This document shows, one piece after another, positions 1 through 9,841 of a DNA stretch of 64,000 nucleotides. A program made the translations under genes and the position numbers. The stretch's first letter is position 1, and the number at the start of each line of letters is the position of its first letter. Source of the DNA: Gracilaria domingensis (taxonomy: Eukaryota > Rhodophyta > Florideophyceae > Gracilariales > Gracilariaceae); assembly GCA_022539475.1 (NCBI GenBank), contig VCMS01000086.1:1-64000 (forward strand), written 5' to 3'. Below the pieces are notes generated by a model. The model made no database searches and had not been told where the DNA came from. It saw nothing but the letters and a program-made list of their open reading frames with translations.

Positions 1-90
1 AGAAGGTTTATTTGAGTTTTCTTGTTCTTTGGAGACTCGTGTACGAGTTTAACTGGATCATCTGGATCAGATTGCTTACTGGTTTTCAGT

Positions 91-959
91 ATGCCGAAAC
101 CGCCTTGAGGTTCTCGAGCTGGTTCCGCGCGGTCGTCAGCTGCGGTTCCACCCGTTGCACCGACGTCCCGGTCTATCCCAGATGAGGCGCAACCTCTTGA
201 GGTCGTACCCCGCCCCCGGAGAACGCGTTCAGTTACGGAAGCACCCAAGGGAAATGTGGGTTCTGTTCAACCCGTCGTTGAGACACCATTCATGGTTAAT
301 CCTAACGCTGCTACCGTAGCCGAGTTGGCTAGGTTGGAATCCCGCTTGGATATTAATCACGCTGCTCACGTGGAACTCCTACAGGATGTTACCTCGTTGA
401 GGACGCAGGTTGATAATGCCCAGGTGAGGGATGTCTCAGGAGACTTACGTCTTCTGAGAAGGGACGTGAATTCCATTATGGAAAATCTGGGTACCCCAGA
501 CGTCTTCGTCACGGAGTACCGGGCATTTGTCGAGGAAATGCGCACCGATATCGGTCGAATTCGTTCGCGCTTGGAAACGCTGGAGGATACAATCCGTATG
601 GATGAAGCTGTGGACGCACAGGTTCCTCAAGGAAATCCATCTGCGGATGAAGACCATCGTTCGGTGAAGCAGAAACGTCGACACCCAAAACGAGTTCACT
701 ATGATTCGGATTCATCGCGCTCTGACTCGAGCGGCATTACTGAAGACAGTTCGTCAGATTCATCTGATAGTGATGACAACCGTCATAGGTCACGTTCGAC
801 ACGGTCGAAAGCGATGCAGTCTACTCAGGCAGTGATGAGATCACGCGTGAAAAGACGGCGCCACTTGGGACTCAAAGAGTTAAAGCCGACGGACCCGCTC
901 TACACAAAGCTGTTGTCGTACCGCTATTATCGGTTGGAATATGTTACTTCGAATCGCTC
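91..959 (+). pseudogene. Gag of element B, N-terminal half, with early stop, cut by element A
   Basis: This is the structural capsid-type polyprotein of a Gypsy retrotransposon. The likely start is the ATG at 91. A TGA at 106-108 is codon 6 in the same frame, after which the frame is open to 959. A heptad-like helical segment (ARLESRLDINHA to RLETLEDTIR) precedes an acidic and serine-rich stretch and then the conserved block HLGLKELKPTDPLY. The same order occurs in the gags of A, E and F. The frame ends at 959 where the LTR of A begins and resumes at 12870 with RFSRGTGKVKDYI. The first in-frame ATG after the stop is at 292, so an N-terminally shortened product is possible. Confidence 0.82.
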
Positions 960-1947
960 TGTAGAGCAAAACCCTGCGCTAGGCGCGATGGGGAATCTCC
1001 ACTAGGATGTCCGAGTCCTACTCCCTGGATGAGATAGAAACAGCGGCAGAACCCTCTGTCCGTGCTCGAGTCGCGAGACAAGCCGGGTGTAAGACCGGAG
1101 ACGGTGACTGGATATACCTACAGAGGTGAGATGCAAAGAACGGTGTAGATCCAGAGGTGAAGTGTGATCCGAACCTGGAGAGATGGAGAAAAAGGGGACC
1201 GTGTCAACGGGGGGGGAGCTCACGGTGCAACCCACCGGAGCGAAGCTACGGACCGTGCCAACCGGCGGAAACAGGTCCGATAGCGGAGCGACGCACAAGG
1301 GCGTGCCAAAAATATACCCAATACTGGGGCGGAAGCAATACCTGAACCAGGTGAACGGGTGACAACAACAGTCACGAAAATGAACAACAAAATACAATGA
1401 CAACAACAAGGGACCGATACAACGGTAGATAAAACAAAGGTTCCAGAGATGGCAAGATGCAAGCTTCCTAAGTGACCCTGAGGGGTAGTAGTGCCGAAAC
1501 CAATCGTGGTTACTCTCCGAGGGGAGTGGTAAACCTACGTAGGCAGCTGTCTACTATAGCCCGATCCTGAACAGGACGCGACTCAGTTGTCCATTTACTC
1601 GTCGGCTCCAGGGTGAGATCACCCGAGTATATATACTATTACTACTACGGTATCTACAATGCACACCTCCCGAGGGTCATACACGTGGACGACCCACTGT
1701 CAGGGTGTGGGGTATTCCCCAACGGGCGTGGCACAAATATCTAACTAGCCAACTCCACCACGTGGCCTACTATCACACCCACTAGGCACTTCCCATGCAG
1801 GGTCTATCTATTAAGGGTCCAACCAAACCATCCCAACAATGCCCAAAATTAAGGGGAGTTTTCATAACTTAGCCACGTCACCGACCATCAGTACCATCTC
1901 ATTATGAGAACGTGATGCATCCGATAGCGGAAAGCCGTTGCTCCACA
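960..1947 (-). repeat. 3' LTR of element A
   Basis: It starts TGTAGAGC and ends GCTCCACA on the + strand, near-perfect inverted ends of TG...CA type. It is almost identical to 11881-12869. A TATATATA stretch near 1629-1637 is a candidate promoter element read on the minus strand. A conserved hairpin with GTAGGTATA (see findings) lies at 1088-1123. The ORF of 135 codons inside it is LTR sequence, not a supported gene. Confidence 0.96.
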
Positions 1948-1958
1948 TCTCCCCTCCA
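1948..1958 (-). promoter_or_regulatory. 3' polypurine tract of element A
   Basis: The sequence TCTCCCCTCC touches the inner LTR edge. On the element strand it is GGAGGGGAGA, the expected primer site for plus-strand DNA synthesis. It resembles the tracts of B, E and F at the same place. Confidence 0.75.
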
Positions 1959-2044
1959 TAGGTTCGAGCGCGAGCGCGAGCGCGACGGCGAAGTACCGAC
2001 ATCGGGAGTATAAATATGACGTCCCCTCAGGTTCTACCGACCAC

Positions 2045-4070
2045 TTGGTTCTTCCACGCAAGCGGCTTTCGCCTCCGACTTCGGATATAACTCCTCCTTC
2101 TCCTCCGATACCTCGGCGTTCGCTGCCAGTCTCAACTGCTTCTTCTCCTCCCTTAGCAGGAATGAATCCGAACCCGTTCCATACCAACCCGCTCCCGGGG
2201 AACTCGTCGTCAGCTCCGCAAGCGGCGTCTGAGGTGCCCTCGGGCAGTGCGTCACAACAAGGACATCCTCCTCAAGGCCCTCCCAATACTTTGGTGGGTT
2301 TCAGTCAGCTCCTCTCCCTCAAGGGAATCCGTACGGTGGTCCGCTCAACCAACCCTACGCGGGGTACAACCATCTCGGATTCTTTCCTTCTCAAGCGCAA
2401 GCTCCTGTCCCGCAAGCGGTGGCTCCTTTCAGCTTCTACGAGGCGTATCCCGATCCGGGTGCTCCTCTTCCGATGCCTCCGGCTCCTCCAGTTGCTCCTA
2501 CTCAGCAGGCTTTCGATCCTAACGCCATTGCTTGGAATGCCGAGCAGGCTGTCCCGTTGACGATGAACCCCCGTGGGTGGATTAGTCGTGAGTCCCTCGT
2601 GAATCGGGATATACGCCGCGAGGGCCTTATCTTCTCCCGCGCGCCGTGGTTCCACCCGACAGCGGTTGCCGATGAGGCTCTCATCGATTCTTACGCCGTG
2701 AACGGAATGCTCCCAGGTGGGATTCCCGAGATGCAGTACGCTCCCGCGAGTGGCGAACCCGCATTGCGGGTAGAACCTCACTTGCTCCGATGTGAACGCG
2801 GGGAGTCCCTTGACCAAGCGCGTGGGGAGATGGCTCGTTTGGCTTACTCCAGGGTTGGAAGGTTGCGATATGATCATCCGATTCCGGCAGAATTCGACTT
2901 CTCGACGTGTCGCACTATCGTACCTACGGGGAGTTCTCATATGGCAACGCGTTGGCGGAGTTTCCGGAAGCGGAGCATCGGTATCACTTGGGTGAAGTGA
3001 ATCCTGATATCCTCCTGTGGAGTCGTCTCTTGCTGAGGGCAGAGTTCCGATACCTGTCACGGAGTAGGCGTCACAACCGTGATCTCTATGATTTCGAGAG
3101 GCGGGTCCGGTTTAAGCGGAATGCGCGCTCCCGTCGGGGACTTCTGATTCCGTATCCAAATTTGGAGGTCGATCGTTTGCGCTTCGATGCCTTACCGTCC
3201 CGATACGTGGGCCTTCCATCGTGGTGGAGTCGGGTAGAGGTCCCTGCGGGGTGTTTTGCTGAACTCCCGCCGAGCATCTACTATATCGGCTCGCGGTTGA
3301 TAGACAATCCCGACTCGGGCTATTGGTCGTTGGTACTCGCCGAGTGGGCTGCCCGCGTCGCGGTTCACCTCCTGTGGGATGTCTATGATCACTTCCGCTT
3401 GTGGTATCTTCCTCCAAATTTGAGGTGGCTCCTTCGAAGGATTGATCTCGTTACCCCTTGGGTTCCGAGGCTAACCAGGAAGAGGTTGGGGAGTTGTTGG
3501 ATGTAATCGACAGGGTCGATTGGGACCGAGTTCCGGTAGCTTGGCAGCCTGACAGGCGACAGCGTTTCCGCGACCGATCACCGGGGCGAATTTTCACCCG
3601 TTCCGGGGTCTGGGTGTACTACGACCCGTGGGAGCGCCAGCTCATCTCTCAAGAGCAAGCGAACGCGATGGCCGCACTTCCCCGCGCTATGCCGGTAGGT
3701 CACCCAGTTGGGTTTGTGTTCCTGAGGACTATGCCGTGCCCTCGGATGTCCTGATCCAATGGTGGATAATGATGAGATCGCCGTCGTTGCCGGAACAGGC
3801 CAACTCACTGGCATTCCGAATACGGACCCGAACGCAACTGCGGTCCCAACGGAGGGCGCTCCTGCCCCTGAGGAATGGTCCTTGATAGCTCCCACCGCAC
3901 AACCGGCAAATTGGGCCGGAAGCGTGGCTTCCCTTCGGGCCGATCTCCAGGCTCATGGCGTGCCAATCCCTCCGGGCGTGAACACCATCGCAGGGCTAGC
4001 GGCCTTCGCGAGCGAGTACTTCTCACAGAATCCCAACGCAGGAAGCGGTGCTCCCTCCACTGGCGGTTAG
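2045..4070 (+). pseudogene. Antisense ORF (aORF) of element A, several frameshifts
   Basis: This coding region lies between chromodomain and 3' LTR on the strand opposite to gag-pol. Its translation moves through frames 2 (2045 to about 2295), 1 (to about 2925), 3 (to about 3450), 2 (to about 3735) and 3 (to 4070). It still aligns throughout with the aORFs of B and E: GWISRESL, RAPWFHP, NGMLPGG, RTYGEFSYG, LRAEFRYL, LPSWWSRVEVPAGCFAELPP, YIGSRLI, AEWAARVA, RSPGR, YYDPWE. The N terminus is proline/glutamine-rich and includes MNPNPF, close to MNPNQF in B and MNPHQG in E. The C terminus ends in a conserved module (LRADLQAHGVPIPPG...AGLAAFA). I recognise no family. The start is uncertain: the ATG at 2016 is in another frame. 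Confidence 0.85.
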
Positions 4071-4345
4071 CCCCTCATGAGGTCTTCCTCCAATCTTAGA
4101 GTGTCTTGTGATAGTTTCCAATTAAAGCCAGCTAGTGGCAAGTTTTCCCTTACCCTCGTCGAGGTATGCTTCTCGGCGACGAGCTTCTTCTTTCTCCTTT
4201 TTAGGCATTTTCTACTTTTCCGCAATGCGGCATTGTCCCGATAATTCGGTGGTTGCTACTACTAACACTTCTCTCCTATTATACAGAGGATCTCTTCCTA
4301 CTTCTTGACTTCATCTTCTCTTCTCGAGCGTCACTCTTCTCTTCT
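4071..4345. other. Spacer between converging aORF and chromodomain ORF of A
   Basis: No coding capacity is seen. On the + strand it is pyrimidine-rich with CTTC runs (4185-4205 and 4300-4350). This matches the GA-rich character, on the element strand, of the same spacer in B and F. It must hold the 3' ends of two converging transcripts. Confidence 0.6.
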
Positions 4346-4642
4346 TCAAACCGCAGAGCGGGCACGAGAACTGTAAACTGCACCGGTTAACGGGCTACCC
4401 ACCATCGCATTGTCCAACGTTGGAGGCAATGGTGTCCGAGACCGGCGATGATACGACAAGACCTTGGACCTAGGGAGGTGTTCAATTGGCTCCCAAGTGT
4501 CCTCCTCTGGGGAATAGCCGTACCAACGGACTCTATACAGTAGCTTCCCTTCGGGGCTTTTCTCGTGTTCCACGATACGATCTACCACGAATTCCTGTGG
4601 GTATACGCCATCCTTGGCATCTCCTGGTGCTTCTCCCGACAT
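4346..4642 (-). CDS. Stand-alone chromodomain protein of element A
   Basis: A 98-residue ORF starts at the ATG at 4642. The chromodomain core is VDRIVEHEKSPEGKLLYRV followed by RWYGYSPEEDTWEPIEHLP, with the aromatic cage-type positions Y/W/W retained. In chromoviruses this domain binds histone marks and guides integration, and it is normally fused to integrase. Here it is separated from the pol stop (5347) by about 700 bp and has its own start codon. The same arrangement occurs in B and E. Splicing onto pol is an alternative that I cannot exclude. Confidence 0.85.
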   Translation of the reverse strand: MSGEAPGDAKDGVYPQEFVVDRIVEHEKSPEGKLLYRVRWYGYSPEEDTWEPIEHLPRSKVLSYHRRSRTPLPPTLDNAMVGSPLTGAVYSSRARSAV

Positions 4643-5346
4643 TGGGCAGTGATGTCCAGTAGTACCCACGCGGGTTAGTGGACCTTGGAGGCGTTGAACC
4701 GATCTTCGGGGCGGTGGACAGGTGGACTTCGGTCTTCTCAAGCCGTCCTGACGGAGTGCGCTAACTCCCGACACGGGCGTTCAATTACCTCACAAGTGAG
4801 TTCAACCGAAAACTCTCGATCTCCGGAGTCCGGCGAGCTCCTTTCTTTCCCAAACGAGCGGCCAACCGACGAACGGTAGCGTCCGTTTTGCGGAACCACT
4901 TTCACTTTGGTCGCAGGAGAGCCGTTGCGACGGAGAAGTAGCCTACAGCACTCCCTGTGCAGGGCGGCGGAACGCTGGGCCACGGCGCATATCCGGCCGT
5001 GCACTCCATTTTCATTGGATGGTGGCGCGCGCGTGTGTGCCACACATCCCGTGAACGGTATCTACAGTGTCAGTTTCCGGCAAGCGGTCGCTAAGCGGCG
5101 GGCACCACTCTCCAGCAATGGCATGGGATTACAGTATTCAATCTCGAATCTCCCGCCATAGGGCTGCGCATGCGCACTGCGCGCGGTGCCATTTACCGTA
5201 ATTCCGGGTCCGACGCACTATAGCGTTCCGTCTGCTAAGCAGCGCCCTTCATGGGACTTCTCCACTTCCTGACCAAGGCTTTCCAGCACAATCCACAAGG
5301 ATTCTTGTCTTCTTAACTCTCCCACTGCGGGCCATTCCCAGGTGGG
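4643..5346. other. Spacer between pol and chromodomain ORF of A
   Basis: No supported ORF. It contains a GC-rich stretch near 4960-5060 with AGGGCGGCGGAACG and GGGCCACGG, which resembles the equivalent spacer of E (AGGGCGGCGGTTCACC, 31950-31990). Some of it is therefore conserved as noncoding or regulatory sequence, or as intron. Confidence 0.5.
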
Positions 5347-8300
5347 CTATGCGTCACTTTCCATGCCGCTTCGTCCCGCGAAGGGGTCAGCGGATACTGG
5401 ACGTTCGCGCGAGCGAGTTACAGCGCGTTCCAGCGACTTGGATTGCATCCCAACGGGGCCACTAACATCCTTAGCAGCAGCACTCCCAGCAGGGGATTCT
5501 TCACTTCTTCTGACTTCGTTCCTCGCCGAGGTTTCGGAATCACGCGACGTAGCGCCAGCGCGATCGTTCCCAGTGGGGGATTCCATCTCACTCTGAGACT
5601 CAGCACCTCGGGTAGGTCCAGCGGATGCCGGAACAACCGGAGCGCGATTTACACTGTCCTCCCCCTCCTTAGGGTGCGATACGGCTTCCGCATTTCGCGC
5701 AATACCGTAGACGAGGGGTGAATCTCATGTAACTCAGTGGAGGGTGTAGGTGTAACCCGTGAGAGTCCGGGGTTATCCTTGAGCAACTCTGTTGTTTCAG
5801 GCAAGTCAGCGAGACCGCGCTGCGGGTGGGGCAAAACTGATGGACGGTTTGCTACAGTACCCGTCTGTTCGGTAACTTGATGCGACGATGGACCGTTTCC
5901 GGTATCCGGCGCGGCGATAACTTCCTTTATAGGGCTTGGTGCGCGATATACTCGATCTCGCGATACCCGCTCGTGCTGATTATCGATATCAAGCACGACG
6001 GTAGTCTCCTGTATGGATACAACCCGATAGGGGCCACTGGCGATTGGAGAGAGCTTATGGCGCTTCTCCTTCTCAGGATTGTAGTACTCCTTCCTGAGGA
6101 ACACATAATCATCAACCCGAAGCTGCGGTAGCGGCCTACGGATTCGGCTATCGAAATTGCGCTTGTAGGCGAGTTGAGCTTTCTCCATAGAGCGCTTAGC
6201 AATAGGCACCATCGTGGTTAACCATTTCTTCCACGCTTCGCGGTGTAGCCTCGGTGTCGAGTACTCGTCCATGGTTGGCTGTGCCTCAATGGCAAGAGGA
6301 GGTGGTCTCCTTGACAGGACTAACTCGAAAGGGGACAACGACGTACCCGATGTACCTGGGTGTTGTACGCGTATTTAATGGCGTCTGTGTACAAATCCCA
6401 AGTCTTGGGGTGTTCCGCAACGTAGGATCTCAATGCACCAAGAATGGTTCGATTAAATCTCTCTGCCTGACCATTAGTTTGGGGGTGATACGTTGTTGTG
6501 AACAGGTTCCTAATGTCGAGGATGCGACAAACGTCTTGGAAGAATTTCGACGTGAACTGGGAGCCGTTGTCGGAGAGCACGTGTACCGGTGGTCCATAGA
6601 CAAAGACCCAGTGGGTAACAAACGCCTGAGCCACAGCAGCAGCAGTTATCCGCTTGAGCGGCACAGTCCATACCAGCTTTGAGAAGCGATCGGTGATCAC
6701 CAAGAGATATTGATTCCCTTGCGAGGTTTTGATCAATTCGCCAAGAATGTCAATGGCGACAGACTCTAGCGGCGCCCTTGCACGGAATAACTTCAACTTC
6801 TTTGAATGCTTCCTCAGCTTGATGTCATTTTTGGCACATTCCTGACAGGATCGACGTACTGCATAGCAGTCGAATGCTATTGCAGGCCAGTAAAAATCCT
6901 TTCTCAATGTGAGATACAACTTTCTTCCTCCCGGATGGGCTCCCAGCTTCACATAGTGAGAGAGGTGAAGAACCCGACTCTGTAAGGAGTGCGGCACCAC
7001 TATTTGTGGGTTCGGTGACACCTTTCTTATTAAGTAGCCTTGATTATTCACCTGAAAGGGCAAGTGGTATCCACCGTTCAGACGGGCTCGTACCTGTGTA
7101 CAGAAGGGGTCCATCTGCTGTTCCCGTATCATCTCCTCGGGCGTTATGGGTATAAATGACCCGGTACCCGGTTCAGTGGGTCGTGTGACAAGTATATCGT
7201 CACAAACGTCATCCGTCACAATTTCCATACTCCCTTCGAGGTCGCCAACCATAAAACATGGGATGTCGGCGTCCTCGGTAGGCTCGGCTTCAGCTGATGT
7301 GCCCAAACGGGATAGGGCGTCCGCCTGGAGGTTAAGGGAGCCTTTCTTGTACACTACTTCGAAGTCGAATTCCGACAGTCGGAGTCTCCACCGCATCAGG
7401 CGTCCCGATGGTTCGGTGATTTCCATCAGCCAGCGAAGGCATTTGTGGTCGGTGTGTACACGAAAGTGGGTCCACATCAAATATGGTCTGAGTGTCGACA
7501 ATGCCCAGACTACGGCAAGACATTCCTTCTCGGAAACTGAGTAATTCCGCTCATGAACGTTTAGCGATCTCGACCAGTACCCAATAGGGTGTCGTTCCCC
7601 GGTCTCATCGGTTTGAAACAAAGCGCACCCAACCTGGTTTGCGCTAGCGTCAGTGTCGACCTCATAGGGTAACCCAGGTTTGGGGAGAGCCAGAATTGGC
7701 GGAGACGTCACGGCTTCAACCAATGCCGCGAACGCGGAGGCCTCTTCGCCTCCAAAGGGGTGCATTTCAACAGGTTTTCCTTTCGTAAGGAGCTTGTTCA
7801 ACGGTGAAGCAATGTCCGCGAAGTTCGGAACGAAACGTCGGTATACGTTACACAGTCCTAAGAAGGATCGCAGCTCTGTTTGAGTTCTCGGGTGTTTCGC
7901 CTCCTTCAAGGATTTGACCCGCACTTCATCGACTGAAAGCTTTCCGGGACGGATTATGTGACCCAGATACTTGACCGATTCAGTGAAGAACTCGCACTTC
8001 TTGAGTTTCAATGTTATCCCTGCGTCACGCAGTACTCTCATAACGTCCCGCACATGGGTCAGATGATCATCCAGATTGTTGGAAAAAACGACGATATCGT
8101 CCAGATACACCAAACATGTGGTCCACTTAAATCGCGCCAGTAAGATATCGACCGCACGCTGGAATGTAGCGGGTGCATTAGTTAACCCAAAGGGCATTCT
8201 CCGGAAACGGTATAGGCCTTGATGGCATACGAACGCCGTCTTATCCCGGTCTTTCTCACTAATGGGAACCTGCCAGTATCCCCAGTTAGCGTCAAGGGTG

Positions 8301-9840
8301 GTGAACACGTTCGCGCTCCCAAGAGAATCGATATATTCGTCCATCCGGGGTATCAGATATACATCTTTCACTGTCACCGCATTCAACTTTCGGTAATCGA
8401 TACAAAATCTCCAAGATCCATCCGGTTTCGGAACTAGCACTACTGGTGACGCCCAAGGGGATTGAGCGGCCTCAATAACGCCAGCCCGCAACATCTTCTC
8501 AACTTGAGACTTCTCTTCCTCCCGAGCCTTCGGTCCGGCCCGATAGGGGTGTTGTGCAATCGGCCGAGTGTTCGGAAGCAAGTCAATGCAATGCTCAGTT
8601 ATTCCAATCGTTCCTAGAGTTCCGTCCCACATGGGAGTGAATTCCCGCAGCATCTCGCGAAGCTTCTCCCGATGGGATTCCGGTACATGCTCCAAATCAA
8701 GCTTCATCAATTCCTCAACAGGATCCTTCAAATCACTGCCAGGTGGCACAGGACTAACCTCTAGAGGTCTCGGATTGTCTGAACCCGAGTCTTCTTGGGC
8801 TTCTTCCGTATTCACGGCTTCAACAACTTGCGGTTCGGCGCTCTCTTCCCCCTCCTTAGGGTCAGACACTCCGAGAACCTTGGCGATAGGTATTTTCGTC
8901 GGAACGACCGCAGTCGGGTGTGGCAGCACAGTACCAATCACTTGGTTCTTTACCAGCCACTGAGTGGATTTTCCCAAGTTGGCGACCATGACCTTGAAGG
9001 GTTGATCTGGTTGGATAGTGACCACTCCATTAGCGAGAGCGATTTGGCGCTGTTCATATAAAGCCGGTAACGGTTGTATCGTGTGGAGGTCCCATTGTTT
9101 GGTGTTGACGTCGACCCATACCTGGGATTCTGGGGGCAACTGCACGGACTTCGTGACGTGTAGTTTTGTCGACCCCATGCCATCGTTGGAGGCTTGTTGC
9201 GCGGCCGGCAGCGGTACGTGCTTCCGCGTAGCGGCTCGCAACGGTTTCCGAACAATCGGCAGTATCGACCCGTCTTCCATTTCCACTTGGCGTTTCCGCG
9301 GACGGATGGCTTCCACGAACCGATCGCAGAAGTCACAACCGAAAATAATCGGTGCAGCCAATGAGTCACAGACGACAAAATCAAGTTGTACCAAACAATT
9401 TCCTAATCGTACAAGGAGTGTAATATAACCAGCCGTTCTCAACGGATTATTGTTCGCATCGGCGAGATTTAGAGCAGGGCCGAAACGGATTGTCTCCCGA
9501 AGAGTGGGCGGGATTAGCTTCTTGTTGATCAAGTTGGGGGCAGCTCCTGTATCCAGGACAGCTAATTGCCTAACCATGAATTGGGTGGACAGGCCAAGGT
9601 CGGCATACACCTTGTAGTTCTTCTTGGCCATTACCAGGATTCTATCCGGAGCACGGAAATTTCGGGACCGTACCCACGGGCGACGAAGAACACCACAGTG
9701 TTCCGAATCTACGTCAGTGGCAGCCATCTTCCTTGTTAGGATTCTAACAGCCGGGGAGTGAAGCGGAGGCGCCTCGGGCGTCTTCAGCTTCGGCTCAGAA
9801 GACGCCCCTCCCGTTGGGGAGACTCCCAAGTCTAGTTTTT
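5347..9840 (-). pseudogene. Pol of element A: protease, RT, RNase H, integrase; two frameshifts
   Basis: Pol is entered by -1 shift from gag (heptamer 9835-9841) and stays open to 6320. Protease DTGAAPN is at about 9550, RT YLDD at about 8095-8110, RNase H DTDAS at about 7650 and TDHKC near 7455. Integrase has the zinc region HPGGRKLYLTLRKDFYWP...CAKN, then the core AIDILGEL, LSDNGSQF and NGQAERF. Near 6335 the frame shifts, and the integrase C terminus and tail continue in 6338 to about 5690. A second shift near 5680 leads to a tail ending at 5347. The order protease-RT-RNase H-integrase is that of Ty3/Gypsy. Protein similarity to the pols of B and E is high throughout. Confidence 0.93.
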
Positions 9841-9841
9841 C
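9776..9841 (-). promoter_or_regulatory. Gag-pol -1 frameshift element of A (heptamer plus hairpins)
   Basis: The heptamer GAAAAAC (9835-9841 on minus) reads G-AAA-AAC in the gag frame and is followed directly by the gag stop TAG (9832-9834). After 27 nt comes a perfect 10-bp stem, GGGCGTCTTC (9807-9798) with GAAGACGCCC (9785-9776), and a 12-nt loop. A small hairpin CTCCC-CAAC-GGGAG fills the spacer next to it. Pol lies in the -1 frame. The same layout recurs in B and E with compensating base changes. Confidence 0.8.

Noticed and set aside
2305-3060. 251-codon minus-strand ORF opposite the aORF of A
   Set aside because: It is a shadow of the aORF in GC-rich sequence. B and E do not keep it and it has no motif.
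4158-4206. Possible mini-intron (GTATGC ... TTTTTAG) after the aORF of A
   Set aside because: It lies after the aORF stop, is only ~45 bp and is not shared with B or E. The pyrimidine run is explained by the CTTC-rich spacer.
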